Assembly: GCA_033220425.1 (NCBI GenBank)
Contig: CM065653.1
Location: 1,178,001-1,242,000 of the forward strand
Source of the DNA: Lepraria neglecta
Lineage: Eukaryota > Ascomycota > Lecanoromycetes > Lecanorales > Stereocaulaceae
Direction: 5' to 3'
DNA length: 64,000 nt
Shown here: positions 1 through 9,725 of the stretch, one piece after another
How positions within the stretch are numbered: position 1 is the stretch's first letter
How the letters are laid out: each line of letters opens with the position of its first letter
Notes under the pieces: model-generated
What the model was told of the DNA's origin: nothing
Database searches by the model: none
The model's input: the letters and a program-made list of their open reading frames with translations, nothing else
Program-made: the position numbers and the translations under genes

Positions 1-128
1 TTTGCTTTACCCGACATCTCAGGATAGTATCTAAGCTACAGAGTCTTTGGACGAGTAGGTTGAATTCACTATAACATCTTAGGAGTTCCTTCCAATGGCC
101 CCGTCTCCGCGTCCGAGCCGCCCTTAAT

Positions 129-420
129 CTAGCCTTTCAACGTCGCAAACGCTTCCTCTAAATCCTCCAGGCGCTTCGACGCAGATTTCCCCCTTAATAG
201 TAGACGGACGTCTTTTCCTTATAGATCCCAGTAAAGGCGTAGTTTTTCTTGTCGTTATAACCGTTGAATTTCTCTTTATCATCTTTTTTGTCGTCTACCT
301 CCGCTTCTTTATCGTCGTACTGATCTTTCTTGTTATTATTACCGGCTGAGGGATCAGGCTCGATATCTCTGCGATCTCCGTCGCTTGACCCGCACGGTGT
401 TTTATCGTGTCGATAAGAGG
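129..420 (-). pseudogene. Remnant of an acidic/Lys-rich protein C-terminus
   Basis: Read on the minus strand, about 290 bases give a charged, low-complexity stretch (runs of Asp, Lys and Glu, then FNGYNDKKNYAF). A neighbouring frame then continues as DVRLLLRGK and KRLEDLEEAFATL to a TAG at 129-131. The two parts need a one-base frame change near 195-210 to be read together, so this looks like the decayed end of a gene. I do not recognise the family. The rest of the first 1.2 kb shows no convincing ORF. Confidence 0.3.
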
Positions 421-1020
421 ATAGTATTACCGTATAGAGGAGGGGTCTTTGAGGTAGAGTACTCTTTCTACTCGGGGAAGAGGGAATATCTAATTCGACA
501 CAGTCTGTCAGTATAGGAATCCTTCAGTAAGGGTTTGGGGTCGTACCCAGCCTCTGAGCCCGCCACAGACGTCGGTAGAGTGCTGAGCGAACCCTGGTTT
601 CTATCCTGCTCCTCGGAAGTACCTGCTATCGGTGTCCTAGTCCTTAACCTTAATCGGGGTCACCTGGTGAATCATGTTGATCGAAACGGAGCGGAGTTAG
701 GAGGTATCTGTATGTAGCGGCTGTCCTGTACCAAGTGGGACGTTGTTGGTGCAGAGAAGGTTGACGGATGCACGAAAAAGTCTTTGCTAGAAATCAGCCC
801 CACGCTTTCCTGTGTGCCCTTTCATCTGCTATTCGCTGCAGCAAGACTGGGCGTGATCCGTCCAAATAGATCCCTACACATCAGACTGTATTTATAGATT
901 AGGAAGACGATAGCCTATTAACCCGAGTTTGGCGCCCTGATTCGGAACCAAGGCTCAACCCATATCGCATTGGTTGAGAATTAGGCAGCAGCTCAGCCCC
1001 GAGGGGCGGAGTCACCCAGG
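421..1020. other. Intergenic, no gene seen
   Basis: Only short frames without domain similarity occur here. The composition becomes GC-rich towards 1000, just ahead of the tandem repeat and the 5-phosphatase gene. Confidence 0.4.
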
Positions 1021-1064
1021 ATCACCCTCGGTCGCGCGACGATCACCCCGGTGGTCGCGCGACG
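1021..1064. repeat. Two tandem copies of a 21-23 bp GC-rich unit
   Basis: ATCACCC..CGGTCGCGCGACG occurs at 1021-1041 and again at 1042-1064, the second copy with two extra bases. Each copy contains the self-complementary core TCGCGCGA. The pair lies about 175 bp upstream of the 5-phosphatase ATG, where an upstream activating element could sit. No function is shown. Confidence 0.6.
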
Positions 1065-1239
1065 GTAGAGCGGCGCTCACCCGATACCCGACCGGGCGTG
1101 AGCTCGACGCAGATGTCTGTCACCTTGGCATCGACTAGTTCTAGCCCTTGATCAACCTTTCAGATGGCCTCCATCCTCCTTGCCACTTACAACCATGCTA
1201 TAAACTCCCAGTACCGGCTCGCTTGAGCCTCCAGCAACA

Positions 1240-2625
1240 ATGTCAGCCCTCAAAACCTACATCGTCACGTTCAACTGCGGCCGCGAACCCATCAACGCCC
1301 CAGTCTTCGCAACCCACCTCTTCTCCGCCCTCCCCAAACCGCAAACAGCCCCCGACATCCTCGTCCTCTGCCTCCAAGAGCTCGCCTCCCTCGGTTACTC
1401 CTTTCTCGGCGGCTCCTACCTAGTCCCCTACCTCTCTCCCTTCCGGCATGCCGTCACAATCGCAGCGGAGTCTCTGGACAACGCGAGCTATGTCAACATT
1501 ATTACAAGAAATTTGGGCATGACTGCTATAATGGTGTTTGTACTCCGAGACCAAACTGCTCAGGTACGATGGCTAGAGACTGCAGGTGTGGGTGTGGGCA
1601 TGCAGGAGTTAGGAAATAAAGGCGCTGTAGGGATACGGATGGGGTATTCAATTGGGGAGGATACACTTGACATGACGTTCGTATCTGCGCATCTGGCGCC
1701 TATGGAGGATGCTCTTGAACGCAGGAATGAAGACTGGGCGAACATCGTCCGTGGATTAGTCTTCGTGCCTGTATCGCCAACGGCAGTACGGAAAACGACT
1801 GCTCAACGTTTGCCCCAGGACGGCTCCAATGCCAATGAAACCGACCCTCTCCTCCCCGCAGGACCAGAAGAAGATTCCGTACCCCCAATGTCAGGCCTCT
1901 ACACACCAACCTCCCACCTCTTCTTCGCCGGCGATCTGAATTACCGCACTTCATCCACCAAACCCGTAGAGAACGCATATCTCACTTGGCCCCAACCGAC
2001 CAAAGACCCCAAGGCTCCAGAACACTACTCGCACCTCCTCCCCTCCGACCAACTAACTCGTGAGCGTCAAGCCGGGCGAACATTGCATGGGCTGCAAGAA
2101 GCACCAATCGATTTTCCACCAACGTATAAATACTCAGACAAAGCACGTGCTGTTGCGGGTACCAAGCAAGTTGATGACAACTCAGAAGGAGAAATTTGGG
2201 ACTGGGCTAAACACCGCTATCCCTCCTGGTGTGATCGGATCCTCTATCTCCCCCTCCCGCCCTGGATGACCATCGCCTCGCATGCCATGTCCTCCAAACT
2301 CCATACACAACGCTATAAAGCCCTTCCCTTAATGGCGACGAGTGATCACAGACCTGTTGCTTGTTTAATAAACGTACCGGCGGAAGCCATACCGGAACCT
2401 GATAAAGGGGAGGAAGAGGAGACTAAAAAGGATGTTAGGTTGTTGCCGCCGTTTGATCTCAATCCGTATTGGAGGGAAAGACGGGAGACGGCGAGGATGA
2501 AGGAGGTTTTGGTTGGGCTGGCTTGCTACCTAGGGCTGACGTGGGAGGGAAGGGGGATACTGATTGCGGTTGTAATAGGGGCGCTGGGTGGTTGGGCTGT
2601 TGTGAGGAGTTTGTTGGAGTGGTAG
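1240..2625 (+). CDS. Inositol-polyphosphate 5-phosphatase family protein, C-terminally membrane-anchored
   Basis: A single 461-codon ORF encodes an endonuclease/exonuclease/phosphatase-fold enzyme of the phosphoinositide 5-phosphatase type, which removes the 5-phosphate from inositol lipids or soluble inositol phosphates. Signature blocks are in order: TFNCGR near residue 10, LCLQEL near 43 (metal-binding Glu), NKGAVGIR near 125, SAHLAPM near 150, GDLNYR at 231-236, PSWCDRIL at 328-335 and SDHRPV at 368-373 (catalytic Asp/His). The last 25 residues contain a hydrophobic segment (roughly 440-457), suggesting a tail anchor in an endomembrane. There is no SAC1 domain, so it is not a synaptojanin. 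The ATG follows CAACA and is the first in frame. No intron is needed. The substrate cannot be told from the sequence. Confidence 0.9.
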   Translation: MSALKTYIVTFNCGREPINAPVFATHLFSALPKPQTAPDILVLCLQELASLGYSFLGGSYLVPYLSPFRHAVTIAAESLDNASYVNIITRNLGMTAIMVFVLRDQTAQVRWLETAGVGVGMQELGNKGAVGIRMGYSIGEDTLDMTFVSAHLAPMEDALERRNEDWANIVRGLVFVPVSPTAVRKTTAQRLPQDGSNANETDPLLPAGPEEDSVPPMSGLYTPTSHLFFAGDLNYRTSSTKPVENAYLTWPQPTKDPKAPEHYSHLLPSDQLTRERQAGRTLHGLQEAPIDFPPTYKYSDKARAVAGTKQVDDNSEGEIWDWAKHRYPSWCDRILYLPLPPWMTIASHAMSSKLHTQRYKALPLMATSDHRPVACLINVPAEAIPEPDKGEEEETKKDVRLLPPFDLNPYWRERRETARMKEVLVGLACYLGLTWEGRGILIAVVIGALGGWAVVRSLLEW

Positions 2626-2960
2626 TTGAAGGTGTGGAAGACTCATGGAGCATTGATAAGAGGAACCAGCTTGCATCTTTGGGGTTAGATGGGCGTAGAG
2701 TGTTTCTATCAGATCACGTAGATACCCACAGATAATTTGTTCGTATAGGTTGTGCTTCAATCATAGTACATTGCATATCTATGTAACGCCTAGAGTAAAC
2801 CGCTGTAAGAGAGTGACATATTCTACTGCAGCTAACAACCATACCCAGCTCTCAACCCGATAACAAATAGAAGTCGTTTCCAGCACCGCACGATCCTCCA
2901 ACTCTGACTCAACTCCTGATGTCCCCTGGATCATCTTCATTCCATCCCAAACCTCTTTCT
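2626..2960. other. Convergent intergenic region (3' ends of two genes)
   Basis: The 5-phosphatase (plus) and the DUF7728-like gene (minus) converge here. I see no ORF of interest; both 3' UTRs and poly(A) sites should lie in these 335 bases. Confidence 0.5.
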
Positions 2961-4191
2961 CTAAGCCTTAGCCTCAACCTCCTTCTCGGTCATGACCTCC
3001 ACGCCCTGCACATCCTGATACGCAGGTGGAGCGTCCTTCTCATCAGTATCAAGGCGCTCATACGCAGCCTCACGCTTCGTACCACGGAACTTCATCCAGA
3101 GGTACACAACCATCTGTCCAACCAACATACCCACAGCGGAAGCAGCCATGCCGAATGCCACACCGATAAGGATGGGGACGAAGACAACTTTGACCGTAGT
3201 CCTAATCATCCTAGCCATATGGCTAAAGAATCCCTTGTGATGGTGATGATGGTGATACTTATGGCCGCCTGCGGGCTTGAAGTGGATATGGCTGGGGAGC
3301 TCCATGGTGCCATCGGGGAGGCGGTGGGGCATGCCGCCGTGGTGTTTCTCACCGCCGTGTTTCTCACCGTCCTTGTGGTGAGGGTGGGGGTGCTTGTCGC
3401 CCTTGTGGAATTTATGGCCGGTGACTTTGTGGAAGCATTTGACGCAGAAGCTCTTCATCTTGTGCGCGCTAGACTTGGCTGTGGCCTTGGCTTTTTTCAT
3501 CCCTGTTAAGATCTTGGTGAAGACGCGGCAGAGGATGGTTTCGCATTTTGCGTCGGGGGCGGAGGCGGAGGCGGGGATGGTGGTTACGGAGTGGAGTTGA
3601 ATCTTATGAATGTTAGGTTCTGGGTGTTTGCACAGCGTGATAGGGAGAGATGATACTTACGGTGCCGTCAGCCTGCTTGATGGCTTTGATCTCGATGTCG
3701 TCAACCTTGATCATTTGGCCATCGAGACCCATGACAGTCATGAGAACTGTGACGAGGCTGTTCTCTTCGAACTTCTTCTCGTCGTATTCCATGCTGTAGC
3801 TTAATCGAAGATCGCCGTGATAGCCTTCCATCGTCGAGACCTCATCATCTTTCTTGCTTTGAGAGACGGAGAGAACTGGTGGGAGAATTGGGTTGGAGAT
3901 GGGATAGAATGGTACGCCGTTGAACTTGAGGGTCTTGCCGTCGCTCTCGACCTTCATTTCCAAGTCGCTGGCGACATTGGCAGTCCACTCGTGGACTCCA
4001 TTACGGTCACTGCTGAGAGCGTATGGGCAGGTCGAACAGTCTAGGCTGATGACCTGGGTGCTTTGGTCGACAGTTGTTGGTAGAACGTTGTTGGAGCCAC
4101 GGGCGGGAGGTAGGTTAACGGTCTCAGGCAACAGGAAGGCTTGAGCGGCCACCCCGAATACGCCTGCGGAGAGCAGTGAAGGGAGCAACAT
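2961..4191 (-). CDS. DUF7728-like secretory-pathway membrane protein with His-rich juxtamembrane tract
   Basis: Two exons, 4191-3661 and 3602-2961, join in phase 0 over a 58-bp intron (GTAAGT donor, TAAG acceptor) to give 390 residues. The N-terminus is a signal peptide (MLLPSLLSAGVFGVAAQAFL). The lumenal part carries a paired-Cys motif (LDCSTCPYAL) and a later CETILC motif. It is followed by a striking tract rich in His, Lys and Gly (HPHPHHKDGEKHGGEKHHGG, and later six His in a row). Then come one or two hydrophobic segments (VVFVPILIGVAFGMAASAVG, MLVGQMVVYLWM) and a short acidic tail. This layout matches a conserved fungal family I know as DUF7728; the name is from memory and unverified. 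Function is unknown. Metal binding by the His tract is inference only. Confidence 0.75.
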
Positions 4192-4781
4192 GATTGTGAG
4201 GTGTGTAGGATTGTATTTCGATGAAGGGGAAGATGAGAACGAAAGGTGTTTAGGTGTCGTTGATGGAGTACATGTATGTTGGCTATTACGACGCCTGAAA
4301 CCGTAGCGGCAAAGGGTCTTTGTCCCAAAATGGTTAGTCTCGATATGAATAGAAGCATGACGCGTGCGCCTTTGAGCAACTTCAATGCGTTTGTGCCTTT
4401 GACCTCCCTTCTTTGATAATTGTGAACAAACTTTTCACAGCAATTGAGCTATACGATAGCATCTTCTAATTCCACTTAGATCAGGCCTTGCAAGTATTGT
4501 ATTAAATTCCTTGAGATCCTCCAATTCTTTCGAGGCTACTTGCTCTAAAAGGTGCTGAATAAAAGGGCAGGGTAACAAGTCAAAATCAGGTCCTAGATGG
4601 CGAAAGTACACCCATCTAGTAACCAGCTGGGAGCATTCTTCCAGGATGGGCGCGACCATCTAATCCAGTCTCCAAGCTGTTCCTGTCATATAACTTGTAG
4701 TTTTCAAGCCTGTTGCGGACCAACGCACAGGTATGTCAAATTTCTCTCGTGCTAATTCGGATTACTTTACTTGAAAACTCT
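4192..4781. other. Intergenic, no gene seen
   Basis: This stretch holds the 5' region of the membrane-protein gene and then only a 74-codon minus frame at 4435-4659 with no recognisable domain. I treat that frame as noise. Confidence 0.4.
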
Positions 4782-5467
4782 TCAGCTAAGGCCGCCAGTA
4801 AGGTCGATTATCTGAGTGAGTCCTTTAGTCCTGGGCGAAGGTCGTTCGGGTACATTGACAACTGTGGTCTTTCTTACGGACCTAAGCTCCATGCGCTCGT
4901 CATATGTATTGCCCAAAAGCTGCCGCAGAGCGTCTCGTCCAATCGCTACCAGCATGCTGGTGGCATTGTCACACCGGCTTACCCATGCGGTGTGCTCTGA
5001 TTGCCAGACATCGTAAGTCATTTTCTTAACGCGGAGGGTGTGAGGTGCTGTTGCGTTGTGGATAGTGCTGCTGCTAAAGCGGCTTAGTTGAGATACTTGG
5101 ACTGCGATATTGCTTCTGCGTGGCCCCGAGGACCTGAAGTCCCATGTCTGCCTGTTGAGATATTCGCAGAATTAACCTAGGTCTCTGCAGTCTCGACAAG
5201 CGCCACACCCCGCTTTGGGCCAAGCGTGTTTGATGGGTCTCGGAGGCTCCGTCTCGACAGACGAGAGATGAAGAGGGCAGGAATGTTCTCATATACATTC
5301 CGGTACTTGGGTGACGCAAAAGGAACCTTGAATGCATCGATGACTTGGCGCAGGTCTTTTAGGAAAGGCATGAAAACGACCTCGAGAGCCCGATCGTCAG
5401 CGTTGCAGGCTTCCAGTGTGATCTTTAAAAGCAGGTCGTGTTCTTCGACTTTCAGGTCCATATACAT
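4782..5467 (-). pseudogene. Decayed C-terminal part of a conserved fungal protein family ending in IDLTG
   Basis: The minus strand starts with MYMDLKVEEHDLLL, LEACNADDRALEVVFMPFL and FISRL, then loses frame near 5210. The next frame continues with GCGACRDCRDLG, a TAA stop at about 5173-5175, FCEYLNRQTWDF, HTLRVKK, IGRDALRQLLGNTY and IIDLTGGLS before the final stop. One frameshift plus one in-frame stop separate blocks that are clearly collinear. No plausible intron removes both without deleting the Cys block. The layout resembles the C-terminal region of large fungal proteins sometimes annotated with an Fe(2+)/2OG prolyl-hydroxylase-like domain (from memory, uncertain). There is no upstream continuation, so it is also 5'-truncated. 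Confidence 0.55.
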
Positions 5468-5956
5468 ACATATAGTTTTTTAATTGGTTTAGTCGTTGCT
5501 AAGATAGTATTTTCGACTAAATAGAGTTGATATGAAGCGAGAAACGCCAAACCGGCTGCACCCCCTGACCATCTACTTGCTCTAGGTCTACAGATAGGAC
5601 GTTTGATGATATACTTTTGCGTGCAAAGCAGTACATCTTATAGATATCTATTAATTTTGTACCAAACCTCTTCTTTAGACTTGCCTAGTTGGCGAGCTGT
5701 AGAGCTCTCCAGGTTTTCGCTATCTGCGCCCCTAAGAGACCCCTAAAGCTGTACCCCGAAGCAGAGATACCGGAATTCCGGGCTTCAGCCCTACAAGGCT
5801 GCCGGGTTAGCCGGTTAGGGCCTACGTTTCCCACAATCCATTTATTACAATACAAGCATTAACGATGGCAGTATGGTTCCAAAGCTTAGGTTTTCCTTAC
5901 TAACCACTGTTTAAGTGTTGCCCCATGGAGAATTGCTTCCCCAATTTGCCGGCCTC
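5468..5956. other. AT-rich, then palindrome-rich intergenic sequence
   Basis: No ORF. The first half is AT-rich. Around 5735-5820 lie short inverted repeats (GAATTC, GGGCTTCAGCCC, CCGGGTTAGCCGG) and the string CCCCTAAAGCT. That string recurs near 36445 beside transposon-like DNA, so this may be repeat debris. Confidence 0.35.
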
Positions 5957-7853
5957 ATGGCAGGCTTCAAGTACACGCCGCTGCAGCACAATGAGATCAG
6001 GCTTCTTAGGTCAACCTCCAATGGCGAAATATCATTCGAATTAGTCCACAGAAATCTTCAAGTTAAACCTCGCTATTGCGCATTGTCTTACACATGGGGT
6101 ACACCGATTTTCTCTCAGAAAATCGTGCTGGACGGGCAACAATTCAACATCACCCAGAACCTCCACGACGCTCTTCGGCGGTTGACAAATAGCCACGGTA
6201 GAAAGCCACGACTGATCGCAAAAGGGATTTCCTCTGGGTTGATGCCATATGCATCGACCAGAGCAACACAACAGAGCGTAGCCAGCAGGTGCGCTTGATG
6301 AGGAAGCTTTACGAACAGGCGCAGAAGGTATATGTCTGGCTTGGAGAACCTGAGAACACCTTGCAAAATGGCTTGCCGAGCAGAAGATGAATGAATTCTC
6401 CAAAATGCTGCAGCGCTCTTCTATGAAGGACCACCCCTATCGGCCTTGGTGGATGCCGAGAGAGGCACCACGATGGCAAAATGGTATCTACCGGGGGCAA
6501 CTAGAAATTCTTCCAGGAAGCAAAAATGTTTTTGATGCCGAGGGTTCTGCAACGCATAACGCTTGGCTCGGTATTGTCGCCTTATGGCGCAAGCCTTGGT
6601 GGACGAGGACCTGGGTATTTCAAGAAGCTACAATGTCCGAGAAGATTACCACTTTTTACGTATCAGGTGTGTGGGTGAAACCAGTAGAAAGCAAGGTTGC
6701 GTTTCTATGCGGCTGGTCCTACGTTCCCTGGAAAGACCTATACAGCGCTATGGTCGTTGCTCGCCAGCTTCAATCCTCTCCAAGTCTAGACACGGGCTTC
6801 ATGCGAAACTCCGTGCAAAGATGTAGGCTACTCGCGCGACTTCGACTTCAAAGACTCCAAGGGCAAGAAACCTCCTTTCTTGATCTTCTGCAGACCTTCC
6901 GCGTGACTGAGTGCCAGGACACTCGCGACAAAGTCTACGCGCCACTGGGACTTGCCCCAGCTGACGTTATACAGAACATCACGGTGGACTACGAGCGTCC
7001 CGTTTCAGAAGTCTATTTGAATGTAATCCAATTCTTGATTGGCAAGCCCGGCCAAGAATTATATTTTCTCGGATACACCGTCAAGTCACAGGAGCAGTCT
7101 CTTTCACTGCCCTCCTGGGTTCCAAACTGGAATGACGGCGTTGTGATCTCTCCACTTCCCAAGCTCTTATTTATCACAAATGAAGCCCATGGGAAAGCGA
7201 TAAGACCATATGATCGACGAAACACTCTCTCTCAGGATCTCAAAGCTATGAAACGGAATGTGTACAACGCTAGCGGTGGCGCAAGGCTCAAAGCATTTAT
7301 TAGCGGCGCTTTTCTCGGCATTAGTGGAGTCTACTGCGATACCATTGTCGGTATTGAAACAAATAATTCGCAGGAGAACGCTCGTCAATGGAGTCTGCGC
7401 TCAAGAGGCCAATACTCCACCGATGAATCTTTCGAAACTGCGTTGAGGAGAACCAACGCTGCAGATGTTCAGTACGATGCGCTGGGGCGGGCATGTGCTC
7501 GAAACGGCTCAATCGATTTTGACTTCTTGCGTAAGACGAAGGCGGAGCTTGCTGTTGATCAGTACGAGAGGCAAGAAAAAATGTCACAAGCTTATGTTGC
7601 TGCCACCGGGTTGAGAAACCTATGCCTCACGCAGAAAGGCTATATTGGTTTAGTGCCTAAGTCTACTATTATAAGCGATAAGGTCTATGCGTTCTTGGGA
7701 GGTCAGGTGCTATATACGTTAAGGCCAGACAGGAGCGATGAGTCTCGCTTTACTTATATTGGTGAATGCTATCTGCACGGACTTATGGATGGAGAGGTCA
7801 TAACGTGGGTGAATCGCGGCACAGCAAGGATCGAGGAGCTGGTACTTACTTGA
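5957..7853 (+). pseudogene. HET-domain (heterokaryon incompatibility) gene, broken by two frameshifts
   Basis: The three canonical HET-domain blocks are present in order but in three different frames. YCALSYTWG lies near 6073-6099 in the frame of the ATG at 5957. LWVDAICIDQ follows at about 6234-6262 in a second frame, together with YVWLGEP. WTRTWVFQEA at about 6597-6626 is in a third frame, which stays open from 6387 to the stop at 7853. The first shift lies between 6200 and 6232 and the second between about 6340 and 6372. Both gaps are too short for introns. HET domains trigger cell death when incompatible hyphae fuse and are often polymorphic or inactivated. Two sequencing or assembly indels are the alternative. 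The long third-frame C-terminal region is otherwise intact. Confidence 0.75.
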
Positions 7854-8868
7854 TGTCAGAGGGTCAGGCAAGATGATATCTCCAGTCTCGCGGGTGACCC
7901 CAAAATGCTGGGATGGGGCTTTGCTGCAAGTTTTATTTTATTTTATGTTTTTCATTCTTGCAAAGGTCAGCTGTTAAGCTGACATGTTGGCTGGAGTACA
8001 ACTCATCTTTTGGATTCTTGCAACCGGTATGTAGAGGACTTGAGTTGAAATCGCTTTATGGAAGAGTAGGAAAGACTTGAATATGGATATTGATTGCGGC
8101 TCCATTTTCGGCCTTTCTGGTTGCCAGCGAGCCAGCAAATGTAGACTGTGGCAAGCAGCTTAAGTGGGTTACGACGAACGACGAGGGTGTACCTGCTAAT
8201 CTGATGTTATGATCATGTGTTTGCGTCTTTGGCGTTTGTTTATTTTTATTTTTTGTAAAATGGTGCTCTACAGCTGCTTTGTGTGGCTATGCAACGTTCG
8301 AACCTACGTGCATTCTGTATATAATAGTTCACTTTCCCCTTCATCTTACCTCTCTTTACGACTCTATCCAGGCCCATTGCCCATATAAATACGTCCTCAC
8401 TGCTCCAATAAGCATGAGCAAACTCCGCTGTATTGGACGTAAGCCCTACCCTAATAGCAAAGGTTTTTCAGCTCGAGCAGGAAGTGCACAATGACTTCTA
8501 CTTCCTCCTCTTTGTCCATATTGTAACTGACGATACTTTAGAACTGGCAAGTATAAATTCAAAAGAAAAGCAAGTAAACAGATGTGTAACGTGGAGATCA
8601 GATAACGGCAGGACAAATTGAGAGCCTAGCTCTGCGGTGGATCCTTCATAAAATGGATTGGCATCATCGCAGGAGCATTCAGCATTCAGCATAGAATGCA
8701 GCTTTGGTGCTTAAAAATACTTAGCATGTTGGAAGACTTAGACGCGTTACGCGTCATTGGTTGAATTCAGCCGAGGTTCCGCCGAAATTTTCCCTTGGCG
8801 ATCGTGCGGCTGGATTCCTTGGACATAAAAAACGTAGAGCTCCCTGATACTATGCTCCTGCACGGGCG
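7854..8868. other. Intergenic, no gene seen
   Basis: No frame longer than about 70 codons and no recognisable motif. The stretch includes the HET gene's 3' flank and an AT-rich patch near 8230-8260. Confidence 0.4.
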
Positions 8869-9219
8869 TCAGCATAATTCGGTCGTTTGTTTTGTCAGCA
8901 GTGTGCGGGAGCATGACTGCGTTGCGCTTCCTTCGTATTGCCAACCCTGCAGCAACTTGGTCGGAAGTTGACCAATGAAGCTATCCAGTGTCACGTAAGT
9001 CAAAAATCTTGCAAGGCACGTGAGGACACTATCGAGACCTACTGCGGCGGTAAGGATCATCCAATCGTCCCGTTTCAAATTAGCTCGAGAGATTCTCCTT
9101 GATAGAAAGCGCAACGGAACAGCTAATGCGGCTAAGCCGCAACCACTGACAGCAATTATGATAACCTTGAAGCCTTGGCCAGCGTACAGATCAGTGGGGC
9201 GAGGGAGCTCGCTATTCAT
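8869..9219 (-). pseudogene. Pth11-like/fungal rhodopsin-domain receptor, N-terminal fragment
   Basis: From an ATG at 9219 the frame encodes a start typical of the fungal Pth11-like/rhodopsin-domain membrane family. A first hydrophobic helix (VIIIAVSGCGLAALAVPL) leads into the conserved basic loop RFLSRRISRANLKRDDW, then a second helix (ILTAAVGLDSVLTCLARFLT). Similarity ends soon after, and the remaining four to five helices are missing. A neighbouring frame (8747-8944) carries possible residual sequence but no clear helices. The family has about seven membrane helices and 350-450 residues, so this is a truncated remnant. Confidence 0.6.
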
Positions 9220-9725
9220 GACGGTGGTATATAGATAACTCGATGAAGAACCAGACTAAAAATGTACTCGAAAAGTAATGGAGGTGTTGGCCCAGAAGAA
9301 ACATCGAGCGCTTTTCAATGGCTGGCAAGCTCGAAATTCATGATGCTGAGGTCTGTGTGAAAAAGCCTACTAGAAGATGTTTAGGCGTTCGGGCGTCCAG
9401 ACGCTCAGCTGCACGCTACTTGGTTGGGATGTGCAGCGAAGGATTGCTGAGCACTTTGTATTGAGGAGTTTTGTCTTGGGCCGCTTTGATGCATAGGTAC
9501 TGCAGTGCTTAACAGCTGTAGATAAATGGTGCTTATTTTGGCGACATCAAGACAGAAAGAATCAAAAGATCAGCTCTCACAGAACTTGCTCAAGCATATC
9601 ATCTAAGCTGTATGATGCTCTACGACATCGATTCACGAGATCCAGCCCCCACCCCCCTCCGCCAACCCAAATTAATTCGCCGGCCGCTTCTCCAGCCTTA
9701 TCCTCATCCACGCCACCTGCCACCA
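9220..9725. other. Intergenic, no gene seen
   Basis: Contains the upstream flank of the Pth11-like fragment and the region past the P450 stop. No supported gene or repeat. Confidence 0.4.

Noticed and set aside
2919-3509. 196-codon plus-strand ORF opposite the DUF7728-like gene
   Set aside because: It is the antisense shadow of the His-rich exon; the minus strand has signal peptide, splice sites and membrane helices that make sense.
5175-5177. Intron to rescue the broken IDLTG-family gene
   Set aside because: The only GT..AG pair that restores frame would delete the conserved Cys block, so pseudogenisation is the simpler reading.
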